64,000 bases of DNA from Lindgomyces ingoldianus (taxonomy: Eukaryota > Ascomycota > Dothideomycetes > Pleosporales > Lindgomycetaceae): NCBI RefSeq assembly GCF_010093535.1, contig NW_022985171.1:77779-141778 (forward strand), read 5' to 3'. Shown here one piece after another: positions 10,683 to 22,200 of this stretch. The translations under genes and the position numbers were made by a program. Every line of letters starts with the position of its first letter. Position 1 is the first letter of the stretch. Below the pieces are notes generated by a model that was given only the letters and a program-made list of their open reading frames with translations, did no database searches and was not told the origin of the DNA.

Positions 10683-11911
10683 ATGATCGGTCTTTGGTCT
10701 TTTAATTCTCACTTGCTAGGCGATCAATTTCACGATCATTATGCGGTTGCAAGGATCGCTCTGAACATCATCTTCTTTTGTACCATCGTCTATGCCTCAG
10801 CTACCCAGCCGAGCAGCTCTGTACGGGGTGCTCCCTTCAATCAGATTCGATTTGGCACCTTCGCATTGCTCGGGTAAGACTCTCGCTTTGCTGTAGGAAC
10901 CGAGACTGATCAGATTCACGCAGTTCATATGTTTTGTTGATCATAGGCCTGTTTCTGCATGAGACACGCATCAAAATGCCCTTCGGATTTGTGCTTTACG
11001 ACTGGTTCACTGAGGTTCTCAGAGTCTCCGCCAATGTGCTCATTCCTGCAGGCGCACACGCTGTCGTGACACGACTGCTTGGGTGGATGGGGCCGTCTGC
11101 GAAATGGTGGGCTTTTGTAGGAGATTTCTTTGTCCTGACCGCGAGGATTATGGCATTGTACTATCTAGGCAGCTTGCTCGCGCACCAGGTTCTCTGGCTT
11201 CAAGTGGCACAGGTCGACACGGTACAGACGATTATGGTGCGGAAGAACCAGTTTGATGTGGCATTCTCTATTTTACTCTGGATCCTAGCCTTCTTCATTC
11301 TCTTCGAGGCGGCTGTGGCACTGTGGGGAGACTGGAGAGGGGAAAAGGATCGTGCAGCAATCCCACGGGTAAGACACTGGCCCTTCAACCCACAGAAATG
11401 AGTAGTCTCTGACCGTTAGTAGTACTATTACCATGCCATAGGCGCTTCACTGGCCCTTTGGGTACGAACACTTGCTGAGCTAATCATTGTGGTTCGCTTT
11501 CACCTCAAGCAGCATCTGCTGCTCCGCGATACGGCACTCTCCAGGGACACGGTCTTCGGCCTGTTTACCGTCATCTTCCTCTTCCTGATTGTACGCGTCT
11601 TTCAGGATTCTTCTAGGCATATTGATTGCGCTCCTCTCTTGACCAAGATGCAAGAGGAAACTCGTCTGCATATTGTCCGACAAGCTCAACATCCGACGAA
11701 CCCAAACGGTGTTGCGCCTTCGATGGAATCAATCCTGCAGGCGATAGGGCGTAATCCAACCGCCTCTCTCTCCTCCCAAACAAACACCGATCTCAACAAT
11801 ATGCCAGTGAGTGTGAAGCAGGACTATCTGGATGGTTTGGTAGAGTATCTGACGGAGTTGAGAAGAAGGCACGGCGCCTTGAAAGGAGTGAACTTTGCAA
11901 GGGAGTTTTGA
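10683..11911 (+). CDS. multi-pass integral membrane protein (355 residues)
   Basis: Exons 10,683-10,873, 10,924-11,368 and 11,480-11,911 give 1,068 nt in frame. Intron 1 is GTAAGA...CAG. Intron 2 has a strong GTAAGA donor; the only in-frame acceptor is the GAG at 11,477-11,479, because the better-looking TAG at 11,439-11,441 breaks the frame, so this junction is less sure. Hydrophobic segments lie near residues 27-43, 62-75, 97-118, 125-150, 177-200 and 236-252. This resembles fungal seven-helix-type integral membrane proteins that end a helix with RVFQDSSR, but no family is certain. The C-terminal ~100 residues are soluble and probably cytosolic. It lies between the acylated coiled-coil and vWA genes. 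Confidence 0.75.
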
Positions 11912-11990
11912 GCTTGTATTTGTAGATCCAAGTCGGCAGCGAAGAGCAAATCAGTTTAGGGAATATATTTTTATTCGATGCTCTCCTCAG

Positions 11991-13836
11991 CTATCTAACT
12001 GACCTTCGACCGAGCAAGGCGTCATTTAATAGAGCGGTAGAATTACCATTGTATCCGAAGTGGAGACCCTTCGTTCTATTGGCTATCTCGGCCGTTTGCG
12101 AGGAGGACGCCGATGAGGCGAGTTTGATCCTGTTTTGCACGACGACGTTGTGGATCGGCGTGCCGTGAGCCTGGAAGGGTTCGAGAAGATGAGGAGGGCA
12201 GCCGTACACAGCCTGCCCATCCCCGATCAGGATGACGCGAGTTGCTCTCCTCGGGTAGCTGGTCCAGAACGAAGACATCATCAGTTCAACGCTCGGGATT
12301 GCGGTCTCATAGCACTCGGATCCTCCCCCGCGTGAAACGTCTATCAAGCCATCCGCGGCAGCATCTATCGGGGACAGATTCCGGGCCGTCCAAATGCTCG
12401 ACTCCTGCACAATGACGCCCAGATGGGTCTCTGGGTTTCGTGCGCGGATTCCACTAGTAATAGTCCTGAAGGCATCCTTAGCAATCTCAACCAGCGTTAC
12501 GCCGAGACTTGTGCTGAGGTCTATGCAAATCACGACGCCATCGGCGGGACGAACCTTCTCCAGAGTGGTTATCTTCATGGTCAAGTCGCTCTTCTCCCGA
12601 TTTAGATCCGACACCTTCTGATTCAGCTCCAACACGCTTTCAGACAGGGCGATCTTTTCCTGCATCATCTGCGCACTCTTTTGACTCAATGAGCGATTGT
12701 CCATGCGCAAACGACTCATGTCGCTGTGCAGTTCGCCTATCTGTTTGGTCAGACTATTGTCCAGCTGCTGGTCGAGTGATCGATCTTGCAGCTTCTCATT
12801 CAGCCGGTCAATCTGATCCTCCTTTTTGCGAAGTTCCGTCTGGTACTTACGCTGCAGGGCACCGAGTTGCTCCCGCAGCCGTTGCAGCTCCGCGTCAGAC
12901 GTGGCTGTCCGCTGGGCGCTCTGTGTCATTTCTGAAATCGCCCCCGTCAATCGCCGGTTCTCCTGCTTCAGCTTTTCCTGCTCGCGGCTGAGATGTTCGA
13001 TTCGCCTTGTGCCTTGGTCGTGGTCGAGCTCCGCTTGTCGGTGCGTTTCCTCTAATTGTGCAATGTGGTGTCGATGGTCTTGGATTTGGGTGGACATTCG
13101 GCTAATCTCCTCTCGGTGCGCATTTGTGTCTGCCAAAGGGTATTAACGTTGTCGATGTGTTTGTGCTTGAACGAAAGAGTTACTTGCCTACTTCCATACG
13201 AGCATTCATCTGACCCTGGACAGCGAAAAGCTGCGCCGCAGATTCTTGATGTTGCCTTTCAACTCCGTGAAGCCTCAGCTCTGCCCTCTGCAGTTTTCCC
13301 TCGTACTCTTGTTCGCGCTCCAGTCTTTGCGCTTCTTGCTTCTCGAGCTCATCCTGGAGGCCATTGACTTCCTGTTTGCTGAGGAAGAGATCGTGTTCAA
13401 CGTCATTCAGGGCATCCTCCTTTGCTTTCAAGTTTTCCTTCGCCGTAGCGAGCTCATGCGTGACATTATCCAGTGCTTTTTGACATTCAAGCAGCCTGGA
13501 TTCTACCTTGTTGAGTCGGGCCTCATGTTCCCGGACCAGCCACTCAATCTCATCAGAGGAACTGGCGACCTCGCGGCAGAGCGCATCTTTCGCTTCCCTC
13601 TCACTCCGAAGCTGCGCTTCGAGATCCTCAATTTCCGCCTCCAGGATATCTACTTCAGTAGTGTGCGCTGATGGATATTCAGGCTGCACCTGCTCCATCT
13701 GCATGCTTTGGCCCATAGAGTTGTCCAAACTCGCGCCTGGTACGAGCGACGTTTCCTCTGATCGGCCCCATGGTTTCTGGTGTTCTTGGTAGTCGGTGGT
13801 GCGGAGTGCTTGATTTGAAGTCCCAGCAAACTCCAT
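11991..13836 (-). CDS. coiled-coil protein with C-terminal von Willebrand A domain (595 residues)
   Basis: Two exons, 13,836-13,188 and 13,129-11,991, total 1,788 nt in frame. The intron (13,130-13,187, 58 nt) uses a GC donor, AG|GCAAGT, the known non-canonical consensus; the nearby GT option breaks the frame. Residues 1-60 are polar and disordered, and about 60-410 form a long heptad-rich coiled coil. Residues about 414-585 are vWA-like: CIDLSTSLG gives the MIDAS D-x-S-x-S, a Gly/Ser loop follows at GGGSECYET, and ILIGDGQAV supplies a MIDAS-type Asp after a hydrophobic strand. vWA domains with an intact MIDAS bind metal and mediate protein contacts. In bacteria vWA proteins often pair with AAA+ ATPases; here the neighbour across the divergent promoter is a ClpB-type AAA+. 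Confidence 0.85.
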
Positions 13837-14663
13837 TTCCCAACGGTCTTGGAGTTGCAGTTGTTCGTATGGTAGGACTGAGGGTGGGGTGGGAAGCTAC
13901 GGCGAGTCAGCGGTAGAGGGGAGGCTCAATCTTGGATTGCTGTGTTCAACAGCTAGCCGACATTAAACTCCTTGACAGCAAAGAGAAGTGGCTTCTGCTC
14001 CAAAACTCAGGTTCGGCGGTCCCCCGCTTAGATCGCCGTCTCTCGCGCCTCTGTACCGTACCGGGTACATTCAATACTGTACGAATATACGTGGTTAGTC
14101 GAGAAAAACGCCACCCACTGTTGAATAGAGCTCTCCCCTTCCAAGTCCCCCACCCCCCGATAAAAGGCTTGAGATGTGGGAAACGCCTTGTATGGATAGG
14201 CCGGACCAGCCCCCGCCACGGGAGGCATTTCGTCTCCTGCAGTTATCCTGCAACCAAAGCGGCCAGTCCTACCAACGCATTAGTTTCGCCAAGCCGGCGG
14301 GTGTACAAAAGTCTGCACTGCACCTTTTTTTTTTTTTTTTTGAACCTCACCGAGCATCAAATGCGGATAGCACGGTCGGCTCGTTTGGGATCGACTGACC
14401 TCCTGATCTCCTCGTCATAGGTCAGCCTTGCGACACTAATGTGAATCTGCGCTGGACCGTTGCCTGAACCCTTGCTTTTCCTTCACACCCTTGTTTACTT
14501 ACAGAAGCTGCATTGTTTTGTTTCAAGGCAGTACGAAGACCGCTAAAGAATACCGAAAAGTCCTTTGCGCATCAGAAAAATACAAGACTGTTGGCCGGTT
14601 TCGCTGAGTTGCATCCAGCATGATCAACAGCTAGCCACGCCGCGGAACTTGAAATCATCGATC
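13837..14663. promoter_or_regulatory. shared divergent promoter of the vWA and AAA+ genes, with a T tract
   Basis: About 830 bp between the two divergent starts. It contains a run of about 18 T at roughly 14,324-14,341, preceded by a GC-rich, C-tract-containing stretch. Poly(dA:dT) tracts are known to exclude nucleosomes in fungal promoters, so this could serve both genes. Frames in this region are not supported as genes. Confidence 0.45.
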
Positions 14664-17082
14664 ATGTCTCCTGCGCCTGTTGAAGGCGCGGGAGCCACGA
14701 AAGATGACGTTCAGAAATTCATGACCGAGACCGGGTGCAAGAAGGACAACCGGGCTCGCATGTATTTGCAAGCATGTCCCCCCTCGCCAAATCATGAGAC
14801 AGAAGCTGACAAGGCAGAAATGTGGGAACAATGTTGAAGCAGCGATTGAGTTGTATAGGAAGCATCACAACCTTTCCAGCTCTAGAAATGTAAACAGAAG
14901 CAACCAGGAACAAGTTAGTCTCAAGAATCAATTTCTGATATGGACATAGGACTCTCCAGCCCCAAGCGAGCCAACGCCAGATCTTCCAAGCCGGGGGACC
15001 TCTGTACGATCAAGAGCAGCTTCAAGCGTTAGCAGACACTCTGCGACTCCCAAAGATGAACAGCTACCGACACAACACGTCGAGAATGGCAACGCCCAGA
15101 AAGCAGTGGGAGCAGATCTCGCCTCAACGCATCCGCCAGCCCCAGCGCATCCATCACCTGCCGCCGCTCTAGCCCACGCAGCAAGGAAGACTCGACTGGA
15201 ATCTTTAAGTGATATTGGTTCCACCTTCTCAACGACAGAGACTGAATCGTCCATATCAGTTTCTAGTCCTGCGGAGCGCAGTGACGGTGTTTTCGACACG
15301 TCAGACTGGGACTTTCAACTTCCAGTCGTCCAGCTTCTCCCTCACATGTCTCCAGGACTCGCCTCCAATTCGCAGTTCTCCACCAGAAGCGTCATCGTCG
15401 CGTTGAGGGAAGGTGTCCCGCACGACCAGCTCGAAGATTACTTCGGCCACCACAGCCGGGCAAGCTCCAACATAATCCGGCTCCAAATCAACGACCCCGT
15501 CGACGGCTTCCCACCCATCTTCTACGCAACTGCCCGCAACGACGACCGCATCATCCACCTCTTCGCACGCCACGGCGCAGACGTGAACAGCAGCTTCGGC
15601 CACCCGCCCATCCCCCTTCTCGCCTTCGCCGTCCTGCACGCCAAAACCATCGCGGCCGAAACCACCCTCTGCGTCGCCACCCTGCTCAGTCTCGGCGCCG
15701 AAGCCGCCGCCTTCCCCCGCGCCTTCTTCTCCCCCTTCCAGCGTGACCTGCCCGAGACGGGCCCAGAGGAGGACGAGCTCGACGACATGGACGACCCGCG
15801 GCGCGCGTGGTGCCGCGGCCTGGACCTACGCGGCCGCATTGCTGAGACGCTGAACCTGACGCAGCGGTACCACCTGGACAAGTCGGCGCGGCTGGCAAAG
15901 CCGACGGATCGGCAGCGGCAGATTGCGCAGCGGAACCACTGCGAGGCGCTGTTTGGGGTGCCGTATTTTATGATTGGGCAGATGGCTGCGACGGACATGC
16001 TCAAGGATAACTTTCTGCATTATATGCTGAGGCGGCAGTTCCAGCCAATGGTTATGGTATTTGCTGGTATGTATCTCTTGTTTCTTTCTGCTTTTCGGAT
16101 CCTTGGTCTGACTTTTGTGCGAAGGGCCGAGTGGGCACGGGAAAACGGAGCTGGCTAGACGGTTGGGCGCCCTGCTTAATCTAGAACTGCACGTTAGCGA
16201 TTGCACCATCGTTGCGCGGGAGAATGAGTTGTTTGGGCCGCGGAAGCCGTATATCGGTGCGGAAGAGGGCACGCCTCTCAACAACTTCCTGGCGCGGAAG
16301 AATGGACAGAGGTGCATCGTCTTCTTGGATGAGTTTGAGAAGACAACTCAGGAAGTGTGGAATGCGCTGCTCATTCCATTCGACAAGGGTAAGGACTCCT
16401 GACTATTGTATCTATCTTAGATTGACACAGATTAGGTGAGTATCAAGATCGGCGCACGCTCAAGACGGTCAATTGCTCCAAGACCATTTGGATCATGGCG
16501 ACGAATGCACTCGACGAGGATATCATGCAGTTCTGCGAGAAGAACGAAGGCGTCTTTGACCAGGACGATCCTTTCAAAAGGGAATTGCTCCTTGATGATC
16601 TAACAGAGGCAATGAAGGACAAGTTCAAAGAGCTTTTCAAGGTCAGACAACCACATTCCCCATTGAATCCCCACTGCTAACGATTCATGAATCTGCAGCC
16701 CCCGCTTACAGGACGTATCTCGGCATTCATACCGTTTCTGCCCTTCTCACCGCCAGAAACGTACGTAGGCGCCCACAAGTATTTGCTCGAATTGATGGGC
16801 GAGGTCCGCCGACCGGTGAACACCTCTTTCGGGGAGGAAGAGCAGCTACTAGGTGACATCAACCTCAAAGTGCGCCAAGACGCGAGCGTGTGCAGCATCC
16901 TCTCGCAGGGCTACGACCCGGAGCTTGGCATCCGCAGCTTGAAGAAGGTGGTGCGGGAGAAGGTGGCGACCCAGTTGGATAGCGTGTACATGGCGACGCA
17001 GGGGACGATTGTTGAGGGTCAGGGTATGCAGGACTACGAGGTTTATGCGTACAATAACAGGATTAAAATCAAGCCTGTTTGA
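14664..17082 (+). CDS. UBA-ankyrin-ClpB-type AAA+ ATPase (716 residues)
   Basis: Six exons: 14,664-14,771, 14,818-14,889, 14,950-16,066, 16,125-16,388, 16,436-16,641 and 16,699-17,082, together 2,151 nt in one frame. Residues 15-55 match a UBA-like fold (VQKFMTETG, then NNVEAAIELY). A Ser/Pro linker follows, then about two ankyrin-type repeats (DGFPPIFYATARNDDRIIHL, RHGADVNSSFG) around residues 225-280. The AAA+ module starts near 433: Walker A GPSGHGKTEL, Walker B CIVFLDEFEK, sensor 1 in MATNALD, arginine finger in GRISAFIPF and sensor 2 in GYDPELGIRSLKK. These are ClpA/B family features. One AAA+ domain preceded by ankyrin repeats parallels animal CLPB/SKD3. Intron 1 (14,772-14,817) is GC-AG; only this junction keeps UBA spacing. 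Likely a disaggregase or unfoldase acting on ubiquitin-marked or partner-delivered clients. Confidence 0.9.
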
Positions 17083-17186
17083 GAGTTGGGTATATCGTTA
17101 TGCCGAAAGCTTCAAAGTGTGAGCTTACTTCTATTCGTCGTTCCAAGCCGCTTAGTCAGATTTCCCTTTCTTCTTCGTTAGAAGTC

Positions 17187-17348
17187 ATGGCTCCACCTTC
17201 GTCTTGTTCGCGCTGCCGCGAAGCCAAATTGATTTGCGAGGTGTCACTTGATTGCGCGCGTTGTATACGTTGTGTGAAGAATGGCCGGAAGTATTCTCTC
17301 GTGCTTACAAGCGCTTATCTCTCTGCTGTGGGACGTTACTCAATATAG
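17187..17348 (+). pseudogene. Zn2Cys6 transcription-factor N-terminal fragment, damaged
   Basis: A frame from ATG 17,187 (MAPPSSCSRC) shows the start of a fungal Zn(II)2Cys6 cluster: C-x2-C-x6-C, then CIRC and the usual VKNGRK. The final zinc cysteine is replaced by Tyr (TAT), one G-to-A change from TGT, which is the RIP-type change. The frame stops about 20 codons later and no activation or middle homology domain follows. The sequence becomes repeat-derived soon after. It is probably the truncated, mutated remnant of a regulator at the border of the RIP block; a short intact protein is unlikely. Confidence 0.55.
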
Positions 17349-18626
17349 AATCTCGGGTCTTTTCTTCTGCGTTTGCAAGAGTAGAAATTTGTTAGCTAAG
17401 GTTCATACTGATCGGAGAAAGTAGTTGAGCCTTTCATTTCTTCATCTCATTCTAAATTTTCCGCACTCATAAGGCTAAAAAGCATGACTAGCGATACTCT
17501 TGTCTACGCGAGACATTATGATTAGAATGGCGGTTGCACGATAGAAAGATTGAATATTCACAAGAGGCTAGTTCCTTCTATTCTTGAATTAACTCAACCA
17601 TTTGACTCAGATCAAGCCCGACGACTGCAGTAGACAATCGAGTGGTGGTTGGGGTCTTGTATTAGCTTTTCCCCTTAAAATAAGCAGTAGCCCAAATCTA
17701 GGCCACTTTACTAATACAGGGTCTGGAAGCGGATAAGGACAAGCTAATGTTATGATTCTATCACAGATAACAAGAAGTCATCCTCAACCTTAGAACTGCT
17801 GTAAGTGGCAAACTGAGGCGTTGTCGCCACGCCGCCTAGTACCTCCGGGCGATGGAGCAATGATCCAAGAATACTAATCAAAGCAGCAGAGGCAGGCGAG
17901 TGAGTAGCAGGCGAGATTGAGGAGGCAAATAGTTTACGTTGTCAAGAAAAGTCATGAGCAGGTGACAATCAAAGTAGCTCAACAGCGATGACGCTGGACC
18001 TAATCAGATGCGTTGGAACCAACTAGAGAGCGGAGCGTGTATAAGTACTTGCCTTCGCCCTTATTAAGCTATTATCTCTTCATCTTGTATGCTCCTCTTG
18101 CTTACCCTATTACCTCCTCTTGCTAACCTTACAACCTCCTTTTACTACAACTCTCTACTGTATCATTCTTCATTCTAAAATGTAAGTGCATTGTAATAAA
18201 ACTACAGCCATTTCTAGTAGTATATAGAGTAGAGAAGGCCCTATCTAAGACATAGATTAAACGTTAATGCTAACTAGACTCTATATGTTGTTAAGCTGTA
18301 CAGAACTTTAGCAATAGAATGTTTATTAGTGCTAAAGAGAAGCCACCTATACCAAACAGTATCACTGCTTTAAAAGTGCTTATTAAGTACTAGTTAGCTA
18401 ATAGTAATAATAATATTGTAGTGTCTTCTATTTAACAATTTAGCGTAAAGAGTTTCTATTTATTTACATTAATAGTGTCTGTACGTAAGTACAGCTGCGT
18501 TTGTACGTGTGTACAGCTAAATTAAGTTGCCTAAAACAGTTAGCTATCTAGCCTGTGCGTTAAGAGCTATGTGTACTTAACAACTCTTTTTCTTTTATAT
18601 AAAAAGAGAGGGTAGTAGTTAATTAT
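17349..18626. other. transition zone into the RIP block
   Basis: About 1.28 kb without a gene. The first ~700 bp have near-normal composition. At about 18,040-18,180 there is a TATA-like GTATAAGTA followed by a C/T-rich run with repeated CCTCTTGCT and ACCTCC words, resembling the 5' untranslated end of a retroelement or gene. From ~18,180 it is AT-rich, ending at the ATTAT target-site copy of element A. Confidence 0.4.
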
Positions 18627-19220
18627 TGTTACGGTCTATGGTTGGACCAGTGTAACTCCACCCAAGATGCTCCACAGTACGATGCGGTTGGAGCAGGACT
18701 CGTTTACAAGCCAACCGGAGGACACGGAGGCAGCGCAGCTGCCTGCCATTACGGAAGAATGCACTGTCTAATAGGAGGATAGGACGCGAATTCTATAAGT
18801 CTATAAGAGCTTAGCAAGCTCTGCTTAGCAGGCTTGTGTAAACTTACCTAGCTCACCTTAGCGCCCTAGCACATGTATATAGTCCCTATATTAAACAACC
18901 TTTAGAAGGTGTGTTTAATATTTAGTTTATTTATTACATAGACTAAGTAGCATTTAGCTTTTTAAAGAGCTGTAATACTATTTATATATCTTACACTATA
19001 TATACCTCTAACTTTGTCCTACAAGGACTGTTTAACTCTAGCCTCCCTACTGCTGCACATAGGGCAAACTATAATCTGGTCACTCTATATCACCCTCTAT
19101 TAGCCTAATAGCCTGTACGTAGGACTGTACACCCTACTAGATTAGCCCCTTCTACCTGTCCTACTTATCCCCTAGGAATATTACTAGACCTAAGTGCTTT
19201 ATAAAGTAAGGATTATAATA
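18627..19220 (+). repeat. 5' LTR of element A
   Basis: Starts TGTTACGG and ends ATTATAATA, the mutated form of ATTGTAACA. It aligns end to end with 25,709-26,302 without a length change. Differences are transitions. The outer ~170 bp (to about 18,795) keep CpG and CpA sites, while the inner part is mutated. Confidence 0.93.
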
Positions 19221-22200
19221 TTAAACACTAACCCCTTTAAAAAGTATAGTAACCTCTTAACATAATTTAGATTCTAACATAGCCCACGCTGTGCTATCTA
19301 GATCTACAGAAGTTCCTACCTAAAGTAAAGCTGTTCTTGTAGAACAGATTAACTTAATCTAGGACAACATTAAGAAACTCTAGCAAATTAGTAATAAGGT
19401 TAGTAAGTTACTAAAACTTAAATAAAAAATAAATAACCTTTACTAGAAAACTATAAATTTACAAAACCTCCTGCCTTCTATTAACCTCTATAAGGCTACT
19501 ACCTAAGCCTACTAGATACATAAACTATAAGTAGAACTAGCTAAAGTTTAAAATATCTTAATAAATAAAGTAAGTGTTACTACTAAAAAAGCTTTAAAAC
19601 TAGCCCTTTTAAAGCCTTTTAAAGAATTACTAAAAGACTTTTAACTATTCTTTACTAGATGCTACCTTTATATATAATACAATAAAGAAGCATTTTAAAC
19701 TAACACAGAAATAATCTTCTAAATAGGATTACACTTAGAAGGCTCTCTTATAATCTAGTTCTAACTCTACACTAATAATTAGATAGACTTTAGAGCTAAT
19801 AGCGCACTACTTAACTCTAAAACTAAGAAAGTATTTAGTAGTGTTAAAAACTTTAAAGTAGCCTTATTAGCTATTTATAGGACCCTAGATAAAAAAAGAA
19901 TTGCAGCTAACTAACTAGACAATATAAGACAGGGTAGCAGGCTAGTCTAAAACTATGCAGCGCGTTTTAGGGAGCAAATAGCTATCTGCGGATAGAACAA
20001 CTAGAAAGCCCTATGCTGCATGTTTTATAATAGACTAAATAACAAAGTAAAAGATAAGTTTACGCACATAGACTAACTAACTACTTTTAAAGAATATATT
20101 AAGAAAGCAACAACCTATAATAATTACTATAAAGAATGTAAAAGAGAAAAGAAATTAAAGAAAACTTTTTAGAAACTAGAGTTTATTCTTAAAAAGAAAA
20201 AGCTTTTATAATATAATAAAAAGCTAATAGACCTTAGTTATGTAAAGCATACATAGAGCCCCCTCTCTAAGAAGAGCTAAGTTCTAGGATATAATAGGCT
20301 GCCTTTAATAAAGGAATAATAAAAATAGCTAGAGGATAAGGCCTGCCTAAACTATAGAAAAGTAAGACATTTCTGCTAAAATTACCTAAACTCTTAGAAA
20401 GGGGAGAATAAAAATACTACTATAATAATAAAAGCTATTACTGCTAAATATAGCCTTATAGATAAAGAAATATAAAAAAAACTAGATAACAGACTTTACT
20501 AGTAATATAGAGAAAACTACTTTTTAAACAACTATTTTAAACTATATTAGAAGGTAGTTATTTAAAACTTTAATAGCTTTAATATAGTGTTACAAAACCT
20601 TGTAATCTTTAAGAGATATAAAGAAGAGACTTAGATCTAAAGATATATTATAAATGTCTAAAAAGAAGAAAAACAGTTCCCTCTTTAAGACTAAACCCCT
20701 AGTACTTTAGTAAAAGAACTTTCCTAATAGTTTTAAAGATGCAGGTGCTAGAAGTGTAGGTTATAACATAACTATCTAAGCAACTATATAGTTTTGCTTT
20801 ACTAAATAAACATTAGTAATAACTACTTAATGTTTAACATTATATAAAGAATAGCTAAAGTTAAATACAACATTATAAATAAAAAAAAGTAATAGTAATT
20901 CTTTACTAAGATTAAAGATTAAAAGCTAAAGCAGCTAGGTAAACCTGCTAGGTTTAAAGTACTGCAACTAGCGCTTAAAAAACCTAAGACACTACTTCTA
21001 AGCCTAGTAATCTCTAAGAAGGCTCTTGTAATATAATAGAATTATAAATAATGTGTCCTCTGCAGAAGCAGCACCTATAGCACAAACAGTTGCTAATAGA
21101 AAGAACACCCTATATAGCTAGTACAAACAAAAGAATACTTTTAGTAGACCTAAAAAAGCCCCCTTAACATGTTACATAGACCTAATAATTATTTATATTC
21201 CTAGTACTAATGCACATAACAGTATTGCATTAAGTATTAGAACAACAAACATTAAGCAGGATAGTAGCCTACATAGAAAAGGAACTATAATAGTTGCCTA
21301 TAGCAGGGAACAGCCTTAGCCTGTAAAACTATAAATTACTACACTTATTAAACAGCTCCCCCTTACAAACAGAAAGGCTAGATAAAGTGTAATAAATAAG
21401 ACAACTACAGGTTCTACTATTTTTAGTAGAAGGTAGTAAGAAAAGAAGACTATCTAATGTTACATTACCTAGTTAAAGATTATAAATGCAAAGCAACTAA
21501 CTACTATAATTAAAAATATTAAATTTATAAAAAAAAAAAGTATAAGTTTAATAATAACTTATAAGATATTAATTTTTATCTTCTTTTAGATAAAAAAGTT
21601 AAACATAATATATTAGCAGTAATTACAGTAGGGTAAGGGGCAGGACACAGCCTAACAACTACCTTTACGTATAAAGAATAGCCTAGACTAGCCTTTATAG
21701 ACAGCAGATGCACCTTTACTGCTATAAATAAGGATTAAGTAGATAAGTAAAGTATACTATTCTACATAAAAAAAACCTATTTAAGGTAACTCTTGCTAAC
21801 ACCTTATTAATTAAGTATAGCAGAGGATAGATTAACTTAGAAACTTATAAAAAGGACTTTAAAACTCTAAATATAAAAGATTAGAAGTTTATAAACATAC
21901 TTAAGTTAAAAAGTAAATATAATGTAATCTTAAGCTATAACTAGCTTAGAACATATAACTTTATAATTAATTAGAGAACTATAACTATAGAAACTCCTAA
22001 CAACTACGCACGCATAACCTAGTTAGCATACTATGACAACAGATGCCTAGTCTATAAATAAGCAAAGCAGGGTAGCAGTTACTACTCTAAGAAAAAGAAG
22101 CTCTAGAAATTCTCTTACTAAAAGCTAAAAGCCTAAGTAATAAAAATAATAAAAAAAAAACTTAAAGAAGTATCCTATAAAAAAATTAAAAAAGACAAGA

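Noticed and set aside
13180..13836. Plus-strand frames of 94-141 codons opposite the vWA coiled-coil exon
   Set aside because: Antisense shadows of a heptad-repeat coding region; the minus-strand frame is clearly the gene.
15301..16317. Minus-strand frames up to 163 codons opposite the AAA+ gene
   Set aside because: Shadows caused by GC-rich codons in the third exon; the sense strand carries Walker motifs.
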